Below are positions 55,172 through 64,000 of a stretch of DNA of 64,000 nt, one piece after another. Below the pieces are notes generated by a model. The model ran no database searches. It saw nothing but the letters and a program-made list of their open reading frames with translations, and was not told the DNA's origin. Each line of letters opens with the position of its first letter. Position 1 is the stretch's first letter. The position numbers and the translations under genes are program-made. Location: the NCBI RefSeq assembly GCF_954871325.1, contig NC_088775.1:43873561-43937560 (forward strand), read 5' to 3'. Origin of the DNA: Gordionus sp. m RMFG-2023. Lineage: Eukaryota; Nematomorpha; Gordioida; Chordodea; Parachordodidae.

Positions 55172-58117
55172 ATGATGGAGAAGATAGATGTGAAGCCATG
55201 CTCTTCATTGTTTAGATTACAGAATAATTTTTCAGTTAATTCAGCAGTAAATGAATTGAGCCTTATCAGTTTACATTACAATTTATCAACTAAATGTAAT
55301 GAAAATTTTTTAGTTGGGGAGGAAGACCTTATTTCTCAAAGGTTGTTAAAATCATTTCAGGAACATCTTTTAGAAGATTATTCGCCTAGAAAAGTTATTG
55401 GGGATGGCAATTGTTTTTATCGTTGCTTGTCTCTAGCAATTTTTGGTCATGAGGAGGAACATCTCTACATGAGACTCTTGACAGCAATTGAAATAATAAT
55501 TAATAGAAAGTATTATGATATAGATGATAAATTTTACAGTAGTAATAAAACAATAAGTGATGAAAGAATTTCCACTACTGATTACAATCATATTTTAAAT
55601 GATGCATTGATGGTATGAGGCTGGGCACAAATGATGCATCTTTATGCATCAAGTGCAGCTTTGGGAAAAGCATTTCAATCTTATTGTCCACCTTCTAATC
55701 GTGGGATGTATAGCGCATATACCACACCAGTATATGGGCGGGCCGTAAGAAGAACAAGTTCAATTAACTTAGTTTTTATGTGGTCGAGTTTAAATTACCC
55801 AGATAAATTGGCAAATTTTAAACCAAATCATTTCTGTTACCTACAATCATTACCATCGAGTCCTCCACCAATTATTGGTCATTTGTCACCTAGAATTGAT
55901 GTAGCACCATTTATATTTCCATTAATTGAAAATAATTCCCAACATATTTTTCCACCTCCAATCGAATATCCGCCTATTATTAGCTATTTACCAACTATTT
56001 TATCTGATGATGGTTTACTATTCGATTCTCCAATTTCTGTTGACAATGATTCTCCACCTATCTCACCTTCAATCAAATCCCTGTCTAGTATGAGTCATTT
56101 ATCACATATTTCATCATCAGCAAATAATCCTCCACATATTTTTCAACCTCTAATCAATTCCCCATCTAGTATCGCTTTTTTATCACCCGTTTTGATGCCA
56201 GCTATCCTTAATGATTCACTATTCATATTTCCATCTTCAGTTAACAATAATTCTCCAACTATTACTAATTTATCATCAATTGTTAGTAGCAGCTTACCTT
56301 TTTTAGACACCGATATTATTATAAATATGTTATTGAATCCCATAAATATTCTAGAATCAATACCAACCGGTATCAAAAACAATGTTATATTTACAATAAG
56401 TAATAAAGAGAATATGGTTTTGAAAGAAAGGGGTAAAAAATTAGTGTATAGCGACGATTGTGGCGCGTGGACTGGTACATCCACAGGTACAACAAAATAT
56501 TATTATAGTATAAATATCAATGATAATACAATTAGCAGTGGTCCTATGGTTATTAAGGATGGCTTATTTGGCAAGTCCACCACAAAACGATATAATCATA
56601 TATTTATTGCAGCAAAACCACAACCAAATCCTCAGGATTTAGTAATTTTAAATCGTTATTATACAAAATTAAAAAATTGTGAAACGTATAAAAGAAGAAT
56701 ATGCCATTTAGATAAACATTTAAATAGCTCAGTTCATCTTATTCAATCTATATTTATAGTTGAATACATAGGAACATATCCAGGGTTGTTTCCACATGGA
56801 AACAACAGAAACTACTCAGGGGTTTATAGTCGTACCCCAGTTTGTATAATGCGACAAATTAAGGAAAAGGTAGTGCATCAGCCTCCAAAAGACGTGTACC
56901 AAGATTTAATAGCTAATGAAGAAAATTATTTTACTCCCAGAGATATCAAACAAATTCGTAATATACAATTTAACGAATTGCATAAAAATGATTCTTGTTA
57001 TTTGAAAAATTTTTCTGACCAGATAAATGAATTACTAAAAAATATTCATAAATATCCAATATTAAAAAAAATAGATATAAGCCCAGACAGAGTATGTTCG
57101 CTAATATTATATACTAGTTTAATGTTAGATAATATTAAATATATTTGTTCTCAAGATTTTCCTAGTATTATAGGTGTTGATAAAACTTATAATTTAGGTC
57201 CCTTGTTTGTGACGACAACAGTTTTCAAGAATCAAGTGCTCATGTCTAAATATTCACAGGATCATCCTATATTCTTTGGTCCTATATTTTTGCATGGCAG
57301 CTCTGATTATGAAACTTTTAACATTTTCTTTTCGCACTTGGAAGGCGTCTTCAAAAAAAATAAAATAAATGTTGAAAATCTTATATTCGGCAGCGATGAG
57401 GAGCTAGGTTTAATAACTTCGTTAAGAAAGAATTTTAGTAATTCTACTCATATATTATGCACCTATCATATGAAAAAGAATCTAAATTTATTTTTACAGG
57501 ATAAAGAGGGAATGGATTCAAGGACAAGGGAAGATATTGTAACTAAAATTTTTGGCAAAGAAGGACTTGTATTTTCATTAAGCGATAAAATCTTTGGAGA
57601 AAAGGTTGAAAAACTGCGAGATTATTGTAGAGATAAACAGTTTATTAAATTATTGAAACATATAGATGCCAGTTTAAAAAATAATTTATTTTTATATGTA
57701 TATTTACCTTTAAAAAATAAGGTGATATCCTATCTTTATACTAACAATAACTGCGAATCTTTAAATAATGTGTTAAAAATAAAGTTTAACCGAGATTCTA
57801 CAACACCTGTGCATATGATGGTCAATAAAATTTATGAATTAAGTTTAGCACAAGAAAAAGATTTTGAAAGAGCCCTTCTTGGTTTGGGAAATTATTATTT
57901 AACAAAAAAGTATGATGTGACAAAAATTCGTCATGAATGGGACCAGATAAGTGACGATCAACGTAAAAAAATAATATTAAATGTGCTTAAATCACATAGT
58001 ACAAATAAACGGAAAAAAATTACCTCGACATGTGGTGGATTGACATTAATTCAACCTACAGGATCTAAAAAACCGTGTCAATCTAAAAGATCTAGATCAG
58101 ATAGAACTAGAGGCTAG
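55172..58117 (+). CDS. OTU-domain MULE transposase, one in-frame TGA
   Basis: One reading frame, interrupted only by TGA at 55616-55618; the first part has 148 residues and the second, from an ATG at 55631, has 828. An OTU-type cysteine protease domain spans the stop: VIGDGNCFYRCLSLAIFGH (Asp78, Cys81) in the first part and SYCPP, VYGRAVRR and NHFCYL (His67) in the second. A Pro/Ser-rich linker with loose repeats follows (residues about 70-250). Then come a DDCGAW block at about 275, and the MULE DDE core: GVDKTYNLG (Asp517), FGSDEELG (Asp589), CTYHMKK (Cys610, His613) and NCESLNN (Glu709). The tail is basic (SKRSRSDRTRG). The transposase cuts and moves the element; the role of the OTU protease is unknown. 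The second part alone has the whole DDE core. Confidence 0.9.
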
Positions 58118-59030
58118 TTATTATAGTTCCTACATAAAAATTAACCAGTAGGCACTAATTTATTTCAGAATTAATTTATCCAATGGCCCTTTTTAGGGCC
58201 ATAACACCCAAAGGCCCTTTTTAGAGCCATAAAACCCAAAGGCCCTTTTTAGGGCCATAATACCCAAAGGCCCTTTTTAGGGCCACTCAACCAAAAGTTC
58301 GCCACAAAATCCAAAGACCCTTTTCATGGTCATTTAAACAATCAAATTATATTACTTTAACGATTAACTTAGCAAAACAAAATGTAGAAAAAGAAATACA
58401 TGGACGCTTAACTCACCAACAATTCTCATTAGATATTAGCCGACATTAAAACCCCAAGTTATTATATCTCAGAATAGCAAATCAAAGTCTTTCTAAATCA
58501 TCTGAAAATTCGAACAAATACACCAATCCCCCCTCTCCATTCTTTACTTAAAACCAATATATCATTTTATAAATAAAATATAACGACATTTATAAAATTA
58601 CCGGAATCCCTTTATCTAAATTATATATTTCCCCTAAAAATGGTAAATCTTTATACATTATATACATTTTTATGCTAGGTGTAAAATAATCTTTTATAAA
58701 CATTATATTTTCGATAAAATTTTTCTGTGATATCTTATTTATTAGAATGATATTATTGTATGGTAATATTGTAATAATGGCAATAAAAACATAGTGGCTA
58801 TTTATAAAAAAGATCAATATCAAGTATGCAAAAATTATTTAAAAAAATTAATTTATCTTACTTTAACCATTAAAATGTGATCATATGTAAATTTATAAAA
58901 ACCTATATTTGTTCTTGCAATTTTTCGAATGATAGATAATATATGGAATTTAGTTTACTTTTTAATTAATAATACAATATTAAAATATAATAAAACAAAA
59001 AAATAATTTTAAATTTTTTTATAAAATAAT
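58118..59030. repeat. MULE 3' region with 28-bp palindromic tandem repeat
   Basis: Four tandem 28-bp units at about 58183-58286, each containing ggccctttttagggcc, a perfect or near-perfect hairpin. The rest to 59030 is AT-rich with no gene; the minus-strand frame at 58590-58823 is not supported. Confidence 0.75.
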
Positions 59031-59331
59031 AATACGCCATCTTGCGGATTTAATATTATTGAAATTTAAAATTTAATTATTAATATTTTAATATAATTTT
59101 ATTAAAAGATTTAAACGATTTATTATGAGATAAAATATAATTCACCTATTAATGTATATTTCTTTATTATTGAATATATCTAAAAATTTAATTTTTTATA
59201 AGTTATTTATATCATAGGAAAATGGATCTCACTACAAATAAAAGATAATATATTAAAATTTTTACCTAAGCATTCGCAGTTTACCTTAGCATTCGCAGTT
59301 TACCTTAGCATTCGCAGTTTAGTCAAACCCG
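59031..59331 (-). repeat. MULE right terminal inverted repeat
   Basis: Inverted copy of 53703-53990 with a short insertion (around 59215-59235) and few base changes. Confidence 0.9.
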
Positions 59332-59722
59332 AATTTACCTATTTTTTTGGAAGGCAAAAAAATCCCGAATAAGAGGACCATGACAAAAATACCCTAGATA
59401 ATTCCCCAATTTTCAAAAAAATTAAATTAGCCTATAGAATGAATGTTATTTGATTAATTTTTTGTTGAAGGAAATTATATTTGATATCTGCATTATAATT
59501 TTGTTTTTCTTTCATAGTCATTGTCTTTTCTTATTAGTAAGTAATGATGACTAATTTAGCATTTTATACAAAAATTATTTAATTCCAAAATAATCTAAAT
59601 CTTTGTCTTTCCTTATACTATGTTTAGTTTTATGCTCTAATTTAGTAATATTTAAAAAAATGCATTTATAACTTATGAAATTCCAAAGTATAAAAATTTT
59701 AAATTTAATTTAAAATTAATTT

Positions 59723-59890
59723 ATCACAAAGCTAGTTCCTTGGAACCAAGGTTTACCCCTCACTTGGGATTATACATGTGTAGATCGTTTTGCCAGATCT
59801 TTTACTGTTAACTCCATCACTTAGGCCGAAAATACAAAAAATAAATATAACCACCTTAATAATCTTTTGTTTGTTCGGGTAGTCTCAGAC
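59723..59890 (+). mobile_element. LINE endonuclease-domain fragment in the 8.3-kb hAT
   Basis: Second copy of the fragment at 31636-31800: [20 protein letters not shown]. Broken, not functional. Confidence 0.7.
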
Positions 59891-60180
59891 ACCTGTGGAT
59901 CATTTGGACCCCAAGCTAAAATTATTAAATAATAGTGCAAAGGTTACATCACAGGTGATCCAAAATAAGGCTTCTACCTACAACAAAGAATATCAATAAA
60001 TTTGTCGATTCAATTGTATATCTATACATGGGTCATTAAGCCCCACCGACCAAACATAAATATTTTTTTTTATTTCTCTTCTTTTAATTACATCTCATCT
60101 ATAATATATATTATATATATAACCTTGTCACTGTGTCACAATTTATTCTATATTTAAAAATTCACCATTTTTTAAAAGCG

Positions 60181-60250
60181 TCGTGGCCTAATCGCCAAGA
60201 GCATCGTTTACAAATATGAGGGTCATGGGTTCGAATAGATTTTTTTTTCT
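60181..60250 (+). repeat. tRNA-derived SINE head, second copy
   Basis: TGGCCTAATCGCC at 60184 and GGGTTCGAAT at 60227-60236, followed by a T run. Same piece as 32095-32172. Confidence 0.6.
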
Positions 60251-60810
60251 TAATCCAACTTGGTATACTTTTTTTTAAATTATATTAATTTCCTTATTTT
60301 TTTAATTTTTATTATTTATGTACTCAAATAATTAATTTTGCTAGATGAGGGTTTAGTATATTGTTATCATGGAAACAGATTTTGGATTTCTTATTAAGAA
60401 TGAGTCTTTTAAAATTGGCTTCAAGAAATTGAAAACCGATTATGAGCATCACAGATTGTTCCATCATCAAGACACCAAATATTTATATCCGAATCAAATT
60501 TAGGCTTAAGATAATGAGATAATGAATACCAAGTATGCCCTCTGCTGGATCCATTCGTCAGAATCTAAGCCATGTGGGCCGAATAAAGGAGTTTTAATGT
60601 TACAGTATGTCTCTAGGAATTTTGAATAAAACAGGAAATTTGGGATAAAAGCAAATTATGAAATGTTCACGAAATTTGAAAGCATTTCTAAAGTCTACTT
60701 TGATAATAACCATGTTAGGAGGATTTTGGATATAATACAAATGGCATGTGAAGCTATTTTGCCTTCTCCCTTAACACCAAATCCTAATTGATACGTATAT
60801 TTAATAAAGT

Positions 60811-60892
60811 TAAGACCCTGGGGTTTGACCCTGTGGTTTGACCCTGGGGTTTAACCCTGGGGTTTGACCCTGGGGTTTGACCCTTGGCAATT
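60811..60892. repeat. Short tandem repeat (ccctggggtttga)
   Basis: About five 14-bp units of ccctggggtttgac. The sister hAT copy has a single unit at the same place (32720-32745), so the expansion happened in this copy. Confidence 0.85.
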
Positions 60893-61556
60893 AATTTTGC
60901 TAATAATCTTCTAAATAGCCTATTACAATGGGGTGGATATCACCACAGTGTTTGTGAGATAATCAGGTTTGCCCCCATAATTGATTCGAATCTATGATGG
61001 CAGGTTTTTTTAAAAAAGAGTATTTGTAAGGTTTTAAAAGCATTTAAATGATTTTGAGATTAATGTAGATTTTATACGAAGTGAGAGGGCAAAAACTATA
61101 GCGTCTAGATGTGGAAAATTTCTTAAAAGAATTGATATTTTCCATAATATGTTTGGCCATTTTCTCTGAAAATTTATAGAAATCTTGGAAGAACGAATAC
61201 GGATAATCTATTCTTCTCATTTGATTATTCTGATTCATCCATCGTCAAGGTGAAAATTCTGATTCCCCGTCATTCTTGACGGGCTATCAGCTACTATTTT
61301 TATAAAGTTATAGTATATTAATTATAATTTTAATATTCTTTAATAAATGATCAATTCACATATTAAAAATAAAATTAATTATTTGAATATATTATTTAGA
61401 TTTATACATACATATTTTTAGAAGTAACTAGTTACTTTTGGAAGTTACATTTCAAAAAATATAACTAGTTACAATTTCTAAAATATAACTAGTTACAGTT
61501 ATTTTTTAGCAAAAATGTAACTAGTTACACAGATACTAGTTACTCTAACAACACTA

Positions 61557-61727
61557 ATTATAATGTATCCAAAAGTTCATATTTTGGTAAAAGAAAATTG
61601 CAGCACATTTTTAATTTAGTGCTTTATAATAGGTAGGTTTTTAGCCATTTCCCCCAATTCCAAAAACGAACGAATATTTAGCCTCTTGGGGTTACATACC
61701 TATTATATACATTTCATATTTTATAAC
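61557..61727. other. Gap between two hAT insertions
   Basis: 170 bp of unique AT-rich DNA; nothing recognised. Confidence 0.4.
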
Positions 61728-62168
61728 CAGTCTGTGAACCCTCCTTCTAAAAAACGTCCGGGTTTGTGTTCATTAAAAAAATCTCTGAACCAGGTTTGGG
61801 TTGGTTCTGGACACTGGTCCAGAACCATTTATAACTATAAAATGAATACACTAAAGTAAAAAACCATTCCACGAAAAATGATTTTCACAAAAAATATTTT
61901 TAATATTGAAAATAAAAAAAAACAATTGTTTTAAATATTTAATATGATTTTTTTATTATATAAATATTCATGATATTTTTTGGATATATATTTTTTGCTG
62001 TTCAAAGTTTATAATTTAAAAAATAATGAATTTTAAATAAAAAAAAATAAAAATAAAATAAATAAAAATTTAAAAAATTCTTGAACTCTGAACTCTAAAT
62101 TTAAAATAAAAAAGTTCTTGGTTCTGGTTCAGGTAAATATCAGGGTTCTCGATCAGGTCACATCCCTG
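61728..62168. mobile_element. 441-bp hAT MITE, CAGGGATGTGAAC family
   Basis: Ends CAGTCTGTGAACCCTCC and GTCACATCCCTG; flanks tttataac (61720-61727) and tttataat (62169-62176) agree at 7 of 8. GGTTCTGG/CCGGGTTTG words inside as in 15992-17395 and 37955-38590. Confidence 0.82.
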
Positions 62169-62593
62169 TTTATAATATCATTTTGATGCATAAATTTATA
62201 TTAGAATTAATATATTATAATTTTACAAATCATTTAGATATTAGTAATTTTCAGTTTTATAGTCACTAGTACTGATTCTTTTTATATAAAAATTTCCTCC
62301 CTTCCCCAACGCAAATTTTCTATCTACTTACTTCCCGTCTAGGTTGCTAGTATAGCATATAGCATTTACAATTTACATTAAGTGTGAAGTCAGCCAAATT
62401 TTTGAAGGACTAGATAGTTTAAAGAAATAAACATTATTGGCAAAATAAATAAAAATTGATACCATGCCAGAGCAGTAATTTTATAAGCACTGAATATATA
62501 TCTGGTTCGCGCCAATATTTAATGCCAGATTAATACTTATTAATTCATCATTCAGTTTCTTCAAAACTAAACAGAAACCTATTATAAGCCAAA
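62169..62593. other. AT-rich DNA downstream of the small minus-strand exon
   Basis: Probable 3' UTR and flank of the gene whose last exon is at 62594-62681. No other feature seen. Confidence 0.35.
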
Positions 62594-62681
62594 TTAAAAC
62601 TCTTTTGGAAGCACTTTTTCTGAAGCTTTATCCAAGTCGTAATTAACAGGAACCTCTATACTCTTTCCCCCAAGCAATTCA
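62594..62681 (-). CDS. Probable last exon of an unrecognised host gene
   Basis: After an acceptor-like AATATAG the minus strand reads ELLGGKSIEVPVNYDLDKAS then EKVLPKEF and a stop (62596-62594). The patch is richer in GC than its flanks and reads like a real protein C-terminus of 28 residues. It starts one base into a codon, so the preceding exon should end in phase 2. I find no such exon up to 64000; it may be outside. Family not recognised. Confidence 0.4.
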
Positions 62682-64000
62682 CTATATTACCACTTAACTT
62701 TTCCTTTTACTCCCTATCAAAATTACAAGAAAATACAATTAAAAACAACCCCCCCCCCCTTATACCCTTCCTTTATTCGAATGACAATATCTCCAATTTC
62801 AATAATTATCTTAAGTAATACCCCCCCCCCCTTCCCGGGGTAGATGTCCCTAGTAATTTGTACACATTATAATTTAGTGCTTCAATCCGTTTAGCAGTGA
62901 ATATAAAGAAAAAGTTTATTAACAAAATAACAAATTTCCAAAAATTGTCATCATGCCAAAATGATAATAATAAAAACAAGAGCAATTATAATTTAAAAAA
63001 TATTTAATGTTATTTTTTAAATCTAATTACTTTAAATTGATACATAACTTTTTTGATCACATAATGTCATTTTTCAAACTTAACTTTTCTCCACGTCTAA
63101 TTAATATTTTAAAAAAGGACACTATATGGCTAAGAAAGGTATGCAGAATCTATTATATATTCAATCATTATATATGTCAGCATTGAATTATATGCAGTTT
63201 TAATCTAAATTAAGGAATATAAATAAAATTAACTTTTTATAGAGTTTTGAAATGAAAAACTCAGATCTTAAAGTTGGGCTATTTTTAAAGGCAGTCCCTA
63301 TAGCTACCTTAGTTCAGCATTACATAAGAGCGGCGAATAATAATTTTAAAAAAAACATAGTTAAATCAGTGTATTTAACATAGATTAGATTGACATGGTA
63401 TATAACCTACTCTAAGGCTAAAGATCATTTATGTTTTTTAACAAATCTAAATTCTTGCCTAAGAGCCATCAAATATTTTAAAGACAATACTTCTTTTCAT
63501 ACCTTTTGCTATAGCTTTTATACTTTTGTAATTTAATAGTGGGGAACATAAAAAAAATAGTTAAATAATGTCTTTGGAAAATGTGACCCAATAGCAGGGT
63601 TTCCCTTTCAAATAAGGTAAAGTAAAAAAGAAAAGGTTTAAAGGAAAGGTCCTATCAAAAACGGAAAAATTTTTCCTCAACAGGCCTTCCCTCACTCGAT
63701 GATTCTCCCCATATATTATAAAAGTAAAAGAATGTGTTATTCAAATATTGGAAAACAATCTCTGGAAGATATTACGATCTATTTTTTAAACTAATTTATG
63801 TATTATATTACTTACATAACTACAATATAAATTATTTAAATAAAGTAAACAAAAATCTTTGCCCACTTGAATAAATTACTATTCCTATTTTTATAAAGTA
63901 TTTCTATATTTAAATATTATATTTAATATTAGAACTCATTAAATTATGAAATACAGTAAAATAAAAGTTTTTAAATAATTCGACTTAAATATTTCCAGTA
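62682..64000. other. AT-rich DNA with C runs to the window end
   Basis: Runs of 9-10 C at about 62749 and 62821. No gene or transposon recognised in 63000-64000. Confidence 0.4.

Larger units (their letters stand above)
53703..59331 (+). mobile_element. 5.6-kb Mutator-like element (MULE) with OTU-transposase gene
   Basis: Flanked by aatttacc (53695-53702 and 59332-59339). The ends CGGTTTGACTAAACTGCG and CGCAGTTTAGTCAAACCCG are inverted, and the inverted match runs on for about 300 bp (53703-53990 and 59031-59331). Each end starts with three copies of a 19-bp unit (AAACTGCGAATGCTAAGGT). One gene lies inside on the + strand (55172-58117). The two terminal repeats are nearly identical apart from a 21-bp insertion, which indicates a fairly recent copy. 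Confidence 0.93.
53244..61556. mobile_element. 8.3-kb composite hAT-type copy with a MULE inside
   Basis: Begins TAGTGTTGTTAAAGTTAC and ends GTTACTCTAACAACACTA, with a perfect 8-bp duplication attataat (53236-53243 and 61557-61564). AACTAGTTAC words fill both ends. Its left 0.45 kb and right 1.87 kb match the 2.3-kb copy at 31177-33454, including the LINE fragment and SINE head. The difference is mainly the MULE (53703-59331) plus about 350 bp (59340-59690) absent from the smaller copy. No hAT transposase is present, so it must have been moved by one encoded elsewhere. Confidence 0.9.

Noticed and set aside
55616-55618. TGA in the transposase (and TGA at the Trp site of the hAT at 3542) as a sign of a changed genetic code
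   Set aside because: The host synthetase exons use TGG for Trp and have no internal TGA, and decayed transposons have TAA and TAG stops too. Ordinary decay explains it.
56143-56484. Minus-strand 113-residue frame inside the MULE gene
   Set aside because: It is opposite the Pro/Ser-rich linker of the transposase and has no start context or family match.
53244-61556. Two independent hAT elements accidentally flanking the MULE
   Set aside because: The left and right parts together match one smaller element (31177-33454) and the outer 8-bp duplication is perfect.

Overview
The window is nuclear DNA from an AT-rich eukaryote (coding exons clearly richer in GC than the roughly three-quarters A+T background), most likely an invertebrate animal. 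The evidence is a spliced nuclear gene for a mitochondrial-type methionyl-tRNA synthetase with kilobase introns, plus an animal-style mix of mobile elements: several hAT families, a Mutator-like element with an OTU domain, a piggyBac relic, a Tc1/mariner relic, two kinds of LINE, a tRNA-derived SINE and one old Ty3/gypsy-type fossil. I cannot name the species. Trp codons in the host exons are TGG, so the standard code is assumed.

Layout. 1-6.5 kb: a 188-bp tandem duplication, low-complexity DNA, two hAT-type MITEs, a broken hAT transposase gene (2777-4489), a 118-bp minisatellite and a 13-bp repeat. 7-9.3 kb: a decayed piggyBac transposase with a nested MITE. 10.05-35.12 kb: the host gene (MARS2-like, + strand, six exons, 648 codons predicted, all splice phases agree). 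Its introns are packed with transposons: intron 1 holds the gypsy fossil with four later insertions (two of hAT size, two MITEs); intron 2 holds hAT elements including a 2.2-kb copy; intron 3 holds a scrambled LINE and a 1.5-kb fold-back hAT derivative; intron 4 holds a 2.3-kb non-autonomous hAT that carries pieces of a LINE and a SINE. The KMSKS catalytic loop is split exactly by the last, 193-bp intron.

36-41 kb: a LINE tail, a 636-bp hAT MITE and four small exons of an unrecognised host gene on the minus strand (40686 to 37139, phases agree), convergent with the synthetase gene. 42-48.2 kb: a 145-173 bp satellite array broken by a 3.5-kb insertion that contains a compound inverted duplication and a Tc1/mariner relic. 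48.4-50.8 kb: a broken LINE with a zinc finger, reverse transcriptase and a C-terminal restriction-endonuclease-like domain. 53.24-61.56 kb: an 8.3-kb hAT-type copy with a perfect 8-bp target duplication, itself carrying a 5.6-kb Mutator-like element (53703-59331) with long terminal inverted repeats, a near-intact OTU-protease/MULE transposase gene and flanking 8-bp direct repeats. 61.7-62.2 kb: another hAT MITE; 62.6 kb: a probable last exon of a third host gene on the minus strand. The rest to 64 kb is AT-rich DNA in which I recognise nothing.

Most striking: the OTU-MULE nested in a composite hAT, the young fold-back hAT in a transcribed intron, and a satellite monomer that carries the terminal motif of the MULE family.
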